Shown: in pieces, positions 7,482-15,176 of the stretch
Numbering within the stretch: the first letter of the stretch is position 1
Layout: each line of letters opens with the position of its first letter
Assembly: GCA_963675655.1 (NCBI GenBank)
Contig: OY776489.1
Span: 2,418,001 to 2,482,000, forward strand
DNA length: 64,000 nucleotides
Reading direction: 5' to 3'
DNA from: CAXXOK01 sp963675655
GTDB lineage: Bacteria > Bacillota > Clostridia > Christensenellales > Aristaeellaceae
Position numbers and translations under genes: made by a program
The notes under the pieces: model-generated
Databases searched by the model: none
Told to the model about the DNA's origin: nothing
What the model saw: the letters and a program-made list of their open reading frames with translations, nothing else

Positions 7482-9232
7482 TAGGGGTCCTCCTGTCGGT
7501 TTTGTATGCTTGTTCGCAGGCGTGCAGCCAGCGCCTCTGCCGCAGGGAGGCGGCAGCGTTTCCGAAGCGCGCAATTCTCGCAATCCGGGCAAACAGGCCA
7601 ATCTTCTTGTGGGAACAATAGGGCAGGGTTTGTAATGCTTTGCAGGCAGCGGGCTGCAAGCGCCGCGCCGTATATTGGGGTAATCCTGTTTGCAGAAGCC
7701 TGCGGCGAATCGTCTTTTGCTAATGCCAGCCAGAAAGCCGAAAGCGCTTTGAGGTAGCGCTTCGGGGTTTGCGCGGATACGGGGATGTTGAGAAAAACGC
7801 TTAGCTCTGTGCTCGCGGAAGCATAATGCCCGGCTGCTCCCAGTAACAGCGGTATTAATGCGCCTTCCAGCGCACCAATACCGGGCATGGCTTTTCCACA
7901 AAGCCATGCCAGCGGCTCTCGTGCAATGGGCATGGTTGCCTTACGTGCGGCAAGCACATCCAAAGCCAAAGCTTTTAGTGCTTCCGGTGTAGCATGGGGC
8001 AATCGGAGTACGGTCTCGCGGTGAGTGCGTAAACGCTGCCAGAGGATATAATCCTGCTGGGTGAGCGTGAAGTTGAAAAAAGCTTCCGATGCGCCGGGCA
8101 TATAAAGCCTGTATGCAGGAAACCCCAGCAGATTGCAGTTGCGTGCGTATAAATGGCCACCCCATTGCGCCGATAAAGCTGTGTAATAATGGATCGCCTG
8201 TTCGTCGCTGCTGAAAACTGTTTGTCTAAAACCGGTAAAGGGGTAGGAAGGCTCGCCATCCAGCGTTTCATCAGGCCATGCGCCGCTGCCCGTTGAGATG
8301 GTTTCGTAGTATGCTGCAAAGAGTTGGTACGCATTGCCTGTATCCAGCGCACCGAGGGGCCAAAACCGCCCCGTTGCCGCGGCTGCCGTACCCTGATAAA
8401 TCTCGGTTAAGCATCGCTCCAGCGCTGTGACGGGGGAAGCCGCCGCACCCAGCCGCATGGCGCGTTTGCCATCTGCTAAAGTCAAAACAAGCCCAATAAC
8501 AGGGAAACCTTTCCCTAAAGAGCAATCACGTATGGAATACCGCAGTCCGAGGGAGCGGAGACGGTTTAGTACATCGGTACCTTCAAAATAAGCATCCGAT
8601 ATAGTCGGCGGCGTCAGCCGAAATTGGTATATTTTTCGGGTTGCGTACCGCTCGAAAATTTCCATCAGCCCTTGCAGCATCGCTTCGCCAGGGGTGTTTC
8701 CGGCGCACAGCCCCGTAGTGCCGCAAAGGTCGCGCAGCAGATCGTCCGGCAAGGGAACCTGTTCGCTGCTTTCCACGTCTGTGTAAAGAGAGCAAATAAG
8801 CGGTTTACCTTGATATGCATTCTGTAAAAAGGCAGCCAGCGCATCCCGGGAAGATGTGCCCATACCCTGCACAAAAGCTGCCGGGCAGTGTTGGGCGAAT
8901 TCGTTCGGGGAGATAGGGGATTGATCGTTAGTTTCATCGGGAAACTGCGGTAACAGTGCACCGCAGGAAAGCCGCTCCATCAGCTCGCCGTACGCGCTTG
9001 CCAGTGCCCAGCGAGGTGACATGCCCTTACCATTGACCGAAAAACCCGCGCCGAGAAAGGGCTCATCCCCCAACTCTACACGGCAGCTATAGGCTGCCGT
9101 GCGGTATGCGGGAGTATTAAATGTTTCTACTGTAAAAATATCCAGATCGGCAAGTATTTTACGTACCCGGCGTATTGTTTCAAGCGGGGGAACGGCTTTG
9201 TGCGTTTCTGGCGTTTGCAGCGGCGCTATCAT
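7481..9232 (-). CDS. YcaO-family protein, copy 1 (RiPP backbone-modifying enzyme)
   Basis: A 583-residue YcaO enzyme. YcaO proteins use ATP to activate a backbone amide of a precursor peptide, giving azolines, thioamides or amidines. The ATP/Mg-binding blocks are ASAYGELMERL (Glu83, Glu86), QGLMEIFERYATR and ALERCLTEIYQG. The C-terminus has a Cys cluster C548-x2-C551-x2-C554-x5-C560, repeated with the same spacing in the second YcaO at 15169. No E1-like or TfuA partner is seen nearby, so the chemistry cannot be assigned. ATG 9232 overlaps the stop of the upstream radical SAM gene as ATGA and is preferred to a longer start at 9286. The next gene (STAS) starts inside the stop codon. Confidence 0.88.
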   Translation of the reverse strand: MIAPLQTPETHKAVPPLETIRRVRKILADLDIFTVETFNTPAYRTAAYSCRVELGDEPFLGAGFSVNGKGMSPRWALASAYGELMERLSCGALLPQFPDETNDQSPISPNEFAQHCPAAFVQGMGTSSRDALAAFLQNAYQGKPLICSLYTDVESSEQVPLPDDLLRDLCGTTGLCAGNTPGEAMLQGLMEIFERYATRKIYQFRLTPPTISDAYFEGTDVLNRLRSLGLRYSIRDCSLGKGFPVIGLVLTLADGKRAMRLGAAASPVTALERCLTEIYQGTAAAATGRFWPLGALDTGNAYQLFAAYYETISTGSGAWPDETLDGEPSYPFTGFRQTVFSSDEQAIHYYTALSAQWGGHLYARNCNLLGFPAYRLYMPGASEAFFNFTLTQQDYILWQRLRTHRETVLRLPHATPEALKALALDVLAARKATMPIAREPLAWLCGKAMPGIGALEGALIPLLLGAAGHYASASTELSVFLNIPVSAQTPKRYLKALSAFWLALAKDDSPQASANRITPIYGAALAARCLQSITNPALLFPQEDWPVCPDCENCALRKRCRLPAAEALAARLRTSIQNRQEDP

Positions 9233-10614
9233 AGTGCCGCTGCTACAGGCCTGCACTCTTTCATGGTATCGTACAGCCGTCTCCAATACCCTTTTTTGAA
9301 GAACACGCAGCTCATTTTGTCCGGAGCCAGATAATCGTCCGTAATCACCAGTGCCATCGCGCGGCAGCCGCCCAGACAGTAACGCATATATTCACAGCTT
9401 TGGCACTCCGCACCTGCTTTTGTAAGCGTGCTCACAGGCATGTTGACAAAATCGAGATAACGGCTTTCCTTTAATTGTGTGGTCAGTTTGGTTTGTAATA
9501 CATTGCCAAGGCTGATGCCCATTACGCCAAGTTTACCGGAAATCTGACTGCAAGGGGACATCTCTCCATCGTAGCCGATAAACACCTCGCGCCTTGCATC
9601 GCTGCAAAGCGGGGTATCTGCCGCGCATGCACCGGTAGGGCAGTGAACGGGCAGACAATGGAATTTTTGCGTTGTGGGCGAATACCGTACGAAATTCCAA
9701 ATATCCACATCCATTTGCAGCCCCGATGCGGTATACCAACGTAAGAACTCCAAAGCCGCTTCATAATAATCTTCAAAGGATAACGCCTTGCCGCCGGAAC
9801 GTTCCCGCCACCGGGGGGATTCGCCCGTGCGCATGATGCGTAAATCTTTCACACCCAGATTGGATAAAAACGTGGCGGTTTCGCGCATGGTGGATAGATT
9901 ATCGGTGTGCACGCACATTTGCGCCAGCACCGAGAAACCGGCTTGTCGCAGCTTGCGCATCGCATCGACAGCTACCTGTTCCGCGCCGGGGACATCCCGC
10001 ATCCATTCGTGCCAGCCTACACCGTCAAAACTGACGCGCATTAATGGATGCTGATCCAACTGGATCATCAGAGCAATCAATGCGTCGTCGATCAGGCTTC
10101 CGTTGGTGGTAATGTTCGCAATCATTAAACCGCGTGCCGTTATGGCGCGCAGCAGATCCTCAAAGTCGCGGCGCAGCAGCGGCTCGCCGCCGGTAAGGCT
10201 GATTTGCTTAATACCGCAGCTGACGCAATCGTCCAGAATGGTTTCCAACTGCTTAAGTGAAAACTCGCTCCGGGGCGCGCCGGAATCCTTCGCCATAAAG
10301 CAGTGGCGGCAATTATAATTGCAAAAACCCGTAATGGCGATGTTTGCTGATGTAAAATGAGCTACATCGTATGTTTTCGGTTGTTGTTCACTTCGGATGG
10401 GGGATGGTGCTTCGCTGGATACAAGCCAGCCGGATTGCGCAAAAGCCCGCAACCGGTTCCCGTCGGGCATGGGGGTAACGCCATCGCAACACTTTAGCAG
10501 CCCGTAATCCGCTTCCGTCATGGCGGTGGCTTCGCCGTCGGATAAGTTCTGCATCGCATGGGGCATATCCAGCCAGCTGCGAAGAGCCAAGTCATCATTC
10601 AATTTCCAATACAT
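9229..10614 (-). CDS. Radical SAM/SPASM peptide maturase 1
   Basis: A 461-residue radical SAM enzyme. Residues 1-80 resemble a PqqD-like peptide-recognition domain (TEADYGLLKCCDG). The [4Fe-4S] motif CNYNCRHC uses Cys98, Cys102 and Cys105. GGEPLLRRDFEDLL and TTNGSLID are the SAM-binding segments. The C-terminal SPASM region includes CQSCEYMRYCLGGCRAM and several earlier cysteines, for auxiliary Fe-S clusters. Such enzymes install thioether, C-C or other cross-links in RiPP precursors. The gene is divergent from the Nif11 precursor, with GGAGGTG before ATG 10614. It is the first gene of an operon followed by YcaO, STAS, phosphatase and kinase. Radical SAM proteins 2-4 share the MR(G/D)V(P/T)GAE motif. 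Confidence 0.92.
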   Translation of the reverse strand: MYWKLNDDLALRSWLDMPHAMQNLSDGEATAMTEADYGLLKCCDGVTPMPDGNRLRAFAQSGWLVSSEAPSPIRSEQQPKTYDVAHFTSANIAITGFCNYNCRHCFMAKDSGAPRSEFSLKQLETILDDCVSCGIKQISLTGGEPLLRRDFEDLLRAITARGLMIANITTNGSLIDDALIALMIQLDQHPLMRVSFDGVGWHEWMRDVPGAEQVAVDAMRKLRQAGFSVLAQMCVHTDNLSTMRETATFLSNLGVKDLRIMRTGESPRWRERSGGKALSFEDYYEAALEFLRWYTASGLQMDVDIWNFVRYSPTTQKFHCLPVHCPTGACAADTPLCSDARREVFIGYDGEMSPCSQISGKLGVMGISLGNVLQTKLTTQLKESRYLDFVNMPVSTLTKAGAECQSCEYMRYCLGGCRAMALVITDDYLAPDKMSCVFFKKGYWRRLYDTMKECRPVAAAL

Positions 10615-10714
10615 GGCAATATCACCTCCGAAATCATGAATTTTTAACGAAAGAATTATTCATCACTTCTCTGCTGCAAGTGCAAAATTCCTGCTGAAAA
10701 CAAAATAAATATTC

Positions 10715-10743
10715 TGTTACATCTAGGGTTTCACAAGCGTATA
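10715..10743 (+). promoter_or_regulatory. Promoter of the RiPP precursor, ECF-like
   Basis: TGTTAC (10715-10720) is followed after 17 bases by CGTATA (10738-10743), the layout of ECF sigma factor promoters (-35 near TGtaAC, -10 near CGT). The same place can also be read as a weak SigA promoter, TTACAT-17-TATAAA. An ECF sigma factor is encoded in the export operon of the same cluster, so self-control of the cluster is possible. Start of transcription would be near 10750, with AGGAGG at 10766-10771 before the precursor ATG. Confidence 0.5.
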
Positions 10744-10778
10744 AAATTTGACGATTACAATAAACAGGAGGCGATTCC

Positions 10779-11084
10779 ATGAGCAAGGCACAGTTTGATG
10801 CGTTCTACAAAAAGGTTGGCGAAGACGAAGCGTTAAAAGAGCAACTGATGGCGCTTCGCGGCGATAGCAAAACTGTTTTTGCTAAAATCTCTGAAATTGC
10901 GCAAGCTAAGGGCTACGATGTCGTTGCTGCGGACTTTGACGATGCGTTTTCCGGCGACGGTCCGTTGGATGACGCTGCCGTTGCGCAGGTTGCGGGCGGC
11001 TGCTACCACGGCGACCCCAACTGTACCAGTGTGTGCGGGTCTTGCTGCGGCGAATTTCTGGGTACGTATATCGGAAAACAGTAA
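10779..11084 (+). CDS. Nif11-leader RiPP precursor peptide with five-cysteine core
   Basis: A 101-residue precursor. Residues 1-74 form a Nif11-type leader: a helix with FDAFYKKVGEDEALKEQL, then FAKISEIAQAKGYDV, and an end LDDAAVAQVAGG with the double-glycine cut site at residues 73-74 used by C39 peptidase transporters. The predicted core is residues 75-101. It begins CYHGDPNCTSVCGSCC, with cysteines at 75, 82, 86, 89 and 90, and also holds Ser, Thr and Gly residues that suit YcaO or radical SAM chemistry. AGGAGG lies 7 bases before ATG. A maturase starts 2 bases after its stop with no terminator between. The leader family is clear; the final structure is unknown. Confidence 0.93.
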   Translation: MSKAQFDAFYKKVGEDEALKEQLMALRGDSKTVFAKISEIAQAKGYDVVAADFDDAFSGDGPLDDAAVAQVAGGCYHGDPNCTSVCGSCCGEFLGTYIGKQ

Positions 11085-11086
11085 CA

Positions 11087-12415
11087 ATGGTCTGCTGTTA
11101 CGCACGTACGGCAAAAAGCTGGCAAGCAGCGCGCCATGATCAATTTGGTGCGCTGCTTGCTGTTACAGGCTCCAACGCGGCAAACCTTACGGAGGATGCC
11201 TGGTATGTTTTCTCCCTGTGCGATGGGCGGCATAACTTTGCCAGCCCGGCTTTTTTGCCGCGCCACCGCGAGGCGTTAAAGTGGCTTTTACACCAGGGCG
11301 CGGTATGGCGCTGCCCACAGGGATTCAGCGGCGATGAACCGCTTATTAAGGGTGCGCTATGGGCTGTTACCGGAAAGTGCAACATGCAATGCCGCCATTG
11401 CTATATGGGCGCGCCGGAGGGGCAAAGCGAATTGCCTTTTTCTGCTTTAACACATATTGTAGATGCTCTGTGTGATGGCGGCGCGACCGACGTGCAGCTA
11501 ACCGGCGGCGAGCCGTTTATGCGGCGCGATTTGTTTGATTTACTTGCGCTGCTTGGTGAGCGGGGCATTACCACAACGGATATTTTCACGAACGCAACCT
11601 TGATGAACGATAAGATACTTACGCAAATTGCCGATACAAGTCTGCGGCTGCGCTTTCATGTAAGTTTTGACGGGGTTGGTGTGCACGATCAGATGCGTGG
11701 CGTCACGGGTGCAGAGGTACGCACGATGCGCGGAATCCGTATGCTGAATGAAGCGGGGCACACAGTGATTGTGACGACGAGTGTAGATCAAAGCACCCTG
11801 CCTGCGCTTGACGCAACTTATGATGCCATGCGGGCATTAGGTGTATACGCGTGGGGTATCGGTAGGCCGGTGGCCGCCGGTTGTGCTAAGAACATGATTC
11901 GTGTAGAGGATGCTGCTTTTGCCCTCGCCTGCGAGAACCTGCTTCAGCGGTGGCAGCGCGATGGAAAACCTTTCACGCTTGGACTGGAAGCGTTTTTTTC
12001 TGAAATTGTCGGCAGTGATGAGCGTGTAAACAATCCGCCTTTTCACCCCGGATTATTTGCGTGTGAAAGCTGCCGTGTCTATCCGCACATCACCCATACG
12101 GGAGCGTTAATACCCTGTGCCTGCTATGCCGATACCGAGTATGGCAATCAATTTGGTAACCTCGCCCAAATGAGTTGGGAAGAAGCGTGGAACAATCCCG
12201 TGCTTCGGCGTGTGATGGATATAACGAAGGCAGATGTGCTGAAAAATAACCCGCAATGTAAAACCTGCGAACATCTGGATGGATGCCGCACGGGCTGCCG
12301 GGTAAACGCGCTATTGGCAGGCAATGGCCTTACAGGCCTTGATGAGACGGTATGTAATTTGTTTCAAAGTGGTTTAAAAGAGCGGTTTTCCGCTTTGGGA
12401 GGGCAACGGACATGA
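11087..12415 (+). CDS. Radical SAM/SPASM peptide maturase 2
   Basis: A 442-residue radical SAM enzyme. The N-terminal 85 residues are a PqqD-like region with the short motif SLCDGRHNF. The iron-sulfur motif CNMQCRHC places cysteines at 98, 102 and 105, the same numbers as in maturase 1. LTGGEPFMRRDLFDLL and FTNATLMND follow. The C-terminal SPASM part has CESCRVYPHITHTG, CACYAD and CKTCEHLDGCRTGCRVNAL. ATG 11087 is used because it sits 2 bases behind the precursor stop; a longer frame to 11033 lies inside the precursor. The stop overlaps the next start as ATGA, so three paralogous maturases are translationally coupled in series. Confidence 0.92.
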   Translation: MVCCYARTAKSWQAARHDQFGALLAVTGSNAANLTEDAWYVFSLCDGRHNFASPAFLPRHREALKWLLHQGAVWRCPQGFSGDEPLIKGALWAVTGKCNMQCRHCYMGAPEGQSELPFSALTHIVDALCDGGATDVQLTGGEPFMRRDLFDLLALLGERGITTTDIFTNATLMNDKILTQIADTSLRLRFHVSFDGVGVHDQMRGVTGAEVRTMRGIRMLNEAGHTVIVTTSVDQSTLPALDATYDAMRALGVYAWGIGRPVAAGCAKNMIRVEDAAFALACENLLQRWQRDGKPFTLGLEAFFSEIVGSDERVNNPPFHPGLFACESCRVYPHITHTGALIPCACYADTEYGNQFGNLAQMSWEEAWNNPVLRRVMDITKADVLKNNPQCKTCEHLDGCRTGCRVNALLAGNGLTGLDETVCNLFQSGLKERFSALGGQRT

Positions 12416-13794
12416 GCGACGGACGGTACTGCATTCTCAACGAAGACTGGCAATTGCGGGGATACCGCAACCAAGTTGCGGTTGCGGCCAACTGGCGTAC
12501 GGCCGAGAAGCATTTTTTAGATGAGGTGGAATTGACCGCAGCCAAGCTGTGCGATGGCGCGACGGATTTTACTTCACCCGCGATACCATCTCAGCTAAAG
12601 CGAATCGCGATGCAATTGGTGGCGGACGGTATCGCAAAAGAATGTGCGCAGGGGAGCCGGCTGCAAAACGGGCAGACGTTTCGGCAAGCTAAGAATACTT
12701 ATATTGATGGCTTGCTGCTGTCCATTACCAACCGGTGCAATTTCCGCTGCCGCCACTGTTTTGTGGAAGCGCCGCAGGGACGCTATGGAGAGCTTTCCAA
12801 CGAGGCGCTGTTTTCGCTTTTAGATCAATTTGCCGAGGCGAATGTGCCGGAAGTGGCATTGACAGGCGGAGAGCCGTTCATTCGGCCGGAATTGCCCGCT
12901 TTCCTGCGTGGACTGCGGGATCGGCGAATCGATTTTTCGGAGATATTCACCAACGCTTCGCTGATTGACGATGTTATTTTGGATGCAATTGAGGAGACAG
13001 GTTTTCATCCATATTTTAAGGTAAGCTTTGACTGCAAGGGGAGCCACGATTATATGCGTGGTGTGCCGGGTGCGGAAGAAGCTACCCTGCGCGGTATCCG
13101 CCTGCTTCGCAAGCGGGGTTTTTCGGTCACAGTGATTACGTCTATCGACCGCGTTGTGATCCGTGGCTTGGATAGCACGCTGGATTTGCTGGCCGATTTA
13201 GGTGTGGATAACTGGTGGATGGCGCCGCCGATGGAAGTGGGCGAATGGCGGGGCACGGATACAAATGTGGACATAGATGAGTTGCTGCCTGCGTTGAAAG
13301 GGGTTCTGAAACGCTGGTATGATATGGGCCGCCCGTTTGATATGATGTTGTGGCGGCTCGGGAAATATTATAAAGAAGGCCGTGTGTTCCGCGGCATGGG
13401 GCAAAGCTTTACCGATGCCAGTTTCGACTGCGCAAGTGCAAATTGCCTGCCCTATGTTACGCCGGACGCAACACTGGTGCCCTGCGGCAGTTACACAGGC
13501 AGCGCGCTTGCCGCCCATATGCCTAATTTACTGAAAACGCCGCTGTGCGACGCATGGGACTTGCCGCAACTGCGAAATCTGTGTGACCTGAAAAAAAGTG
13601 AAGTGAGAGCGTACAATAAAACCTGTGGCACCTGCGCCTACTTTGAAGCCTGCGGTTCGGGCTGCCGTGTTTCAGCATTGCTATCCCGGGGCGATCATAT
13701 GCTAAACGACCCCGTATGCTGCCGTCTGCATAGGGGTGGTTATATGGATGATTTTCATGCTTTTGCCCGCAGTCTGGACGGGGAGGTAGGCTAA
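12412..13794 (+). CDS. Radical SAM/SPASM peptide maturase 3
   Basis: A 460-residue member of the same set. The N-terminal recognition-like region contains AAKLCDGATDFTSP. The cluster motif CNFRCRHC uses Cys109, Cys113 and Cys116. LTGGEPFIRPELPAFL binds SAM. The SPASM end has CLPYVTPDATLVPCGSYTG and CGTCAYFEACGSGCRVSALL. It starts within the stop of maturase 2 (ATGA) and its TAA overlaps the next ATG (TAATG). Tandem copies in one operon point to stepwise modification of several residues in one core, or to paralogues with divided roles. Which residues it acts on cannot be read from the sequence. Confidence 0.92.
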   Translation: MSDGRYCILNEDWQLRGYRNQVAVAANWRTAEKHFLDEVELTAAKLCDGATDFTSPAIPSQLKRIAMQLVADGIAKECAQGSRLQNGQTFRQAKNTYIDGLLLSITNRCNFRCRHCFVEAPQGRYGELSNEALFSLLDQFAEANVPEVALTGGEPFIRPELPAFLRGLRDRRIDFSEIFTNASLIDDVILDAIEETGFHPYFKVSFDCKGSHDYMRGVPGAEEATLRGIRLLRKRGFSVTVITSIDRVVIRGLDSTLDLLADLGVDNWWMAPPMEVGEWRGTDTNVDIDELLPALKGVLKRWYDMGRPFDMMLWRLGKYYKEGRVFRGMGQSFTDASFDCASANCLPYVTPDATLVPCGSYTGSALAAHMPNLLKTPLCDAWDLPQLRNLCDLKKSEVRAYNKTCGTCAYFEACGSGCRVSALLSRGDHMLNDPVCCRLHRGGYMDDFHAFARSLDGEVG

Positions 13795-15176
13795 TGCCGC
13801 TGTATGCGCGTGTAAATGAACGCTATATGCCGCGCTGTTGGGATGGGGTAGCCGGGCTGGCGGACCGGCGTCTTTTTATCGTAAAAAAACTGCCTGCTGA
13901 AGCTGAAGCAGTCCTGTTGGGACTGGATGCGGTGTCCGACTTTGCAAGTTATGCGTATACCAATCGTCATCGCGCAATACTGCATGAGATGATTCGGCAG
14001 GGCTATGCTGAAATATGCCCGCGGGGTGCCGCGATCACGCCATTTCAGCGTCCGCGTCGTACTGGTGGCCCTTACCTGCGTGAAATTCATTGGGCGATCA
14101 CCGGCGGGTGTAACTTACAGTGCCGGCATTGTTTTATGGAAGCGCCAATCGACAGATACCCGCAGCCGGATGGGAGCGAACTTGCGGATACGGTTCGTCA
14201 GTTTGTGCTGGCAAATGCGGCGTTTGTTTCACTCACAGGCGGTGAGCCGCTGATGCACCCGGATATAAAACCGTTAATTATACAGTTGAGCGAGAACGGA
14301 ATCGCGATCAATCAAATCGTTACCAACGGTACGCTGCTCAACGCAGATTTTTTAGCGTTTTTACAGGGGATGGGACAAAACCCTGCTTTCCAAATCAGTT
14401 TAGATGGCTTGGGGCGGCACGATCAGATGCGCGGGGTGACCGGAGCGGAAACGGCAGCGCTATCTGCAATAACACTTTGCATATCCGCAGGATTATTGAC
14501 TGCGGTCACATCTATATTCAGCCGGGAAAATATCGATTCGCTTATACCCACCTATGAAAGGCTGAAAGCGCTGGGCGTTTCGACATGGATGATCAGCCGG
14601 GCGCAAACGACAGGATTATGGCGCGGAGGCCCGGCGGCGCTTACGACGGATGAAATGGGGGAGGCCTTGCTTGTATTGCAGCGCCGATGGCTTGAGGATG
14701 GGAAGCCGATCAATATGCTGCTGGAGTCCTTTTATGAGGCGCGGCGTGCCGATGCACCACCGCAACATAAACAGGGGCAATACTCCCCGCAATCGCTGGA
14801 ATGTGCCGATACCCGCGAACGTATTTTTCTGCTTCCGGATGGGCACTTGCTGCCCTGCCCCGGGTTTACCGGCACAACGGTTGCAAGCCAAATGCCCAAC
14901 CTTAGCGAGCGTACATTGGCAGAGGTTTTAACGGCCTCTTCACTTGCAGATTTTTGCCGGGAGATAAAGTTGGCGCGGCTATTGCAAAATCCGCAGTGCG
15001 AAGCGTGTGAATATTTTGCCGAATGCGGTATGGGGTGCCGGGCATACGCGCTTACCGAAGGCGGGTCACAAAGCGGTGTGGAGCCTAATGCCTGCGCGAT
15101 GTATAAGGGTGGTTGGAGGCGGCGCTTTTTACAAGCGGAACAACGGTTTGAAAAAGGGAGGGTCGGATGTGGATAA
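13794..15176 (+). CDS. Radical SAM/SPASM peptide maturase 4
   Basis: A 460-residue member of the set. The motif CNLQCRHC uses Cys106, Cys110 and Cys113, followed by LTGGEPLMHPDIKPLI. HDQMRGVTGAE is shared with maturase 2. The C-terminal SPASM part carries CADTRERIFLLPDGHLLPCP and CEACEYFAECGMGCRAYAL. The N-terminal region (residues 1-85) is the least similar to the other three, and its (C/D)DG-like motif is replaced by GLDAVSDF. It overlaps the preceding stop as TAATG. Its own stop lies 6 bases inside the following YcaO gene, whose ribosome site AGGGAGGG is in the end of this gene. Confidence 0.92.
   Translation: MPLYARVNERYMPRCWDGVAGLADRRLFIVKKLPAEAEAVLLGLDAVSDFASYAYTNRHRAILHEMIRQGYAEICPRGAAITPFQRPRRTGGPYLREIHWAITGGCNLQCRHCFMEAPIDRYPQPDGSELADTVRQFVLANAAFVSLTGGEPLMHPDIKPLIIQLSENGIAINQIVTNGTLLNADFLAFLQGMGQNPAFQISLDGLGRHDQMRGVTGAETAALSAITLCISAGLLTAVTSIFSRENIDSLIPTYERLKALGVSTWMISRAQTTGLWRGGPAALTTDEMGEALLVLQRRWLEDGKPINMLLESFYEARRADAPPQHKQGQYSPQSLECADTRERIFLLPDGHLLPCPGFTGTTVASQMPNLSERTLAEVLTASSLADFCREIKLARLLQNPQCEACEYFAECGMGCRAYALTEGGSQSGVEPNACAMYKGGWRRRFLQAEQRFEKGRVGCG

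Noticed and set aside
7482..7907. Longer N-terminus for the STAS protein
   Set aside because: The extra residues are Arg/Cys-rich shadow translation of the YcaO gene; ATG 7481 overlaps the YcaO stop and starts a complete STAS domain.
10615..10714. Clear SigA promoter for the divergent radical SAM/YcaO/STAS operon
   Set aside because: The best reading, TTGCAC-17-TGAATA at 10657-10685, has a poor -10 match, so no promoter is annotated for that direction.
15007..15168. Longer N-terminus for the second YcaO protein (open frame from 15007)
   Set aside because: It lies wholly inside the radical SAM gene 13794-15176 and has no ribosome site; GTG 15169 has AGGGAGG at the right distance and matches the start of the paralogue.
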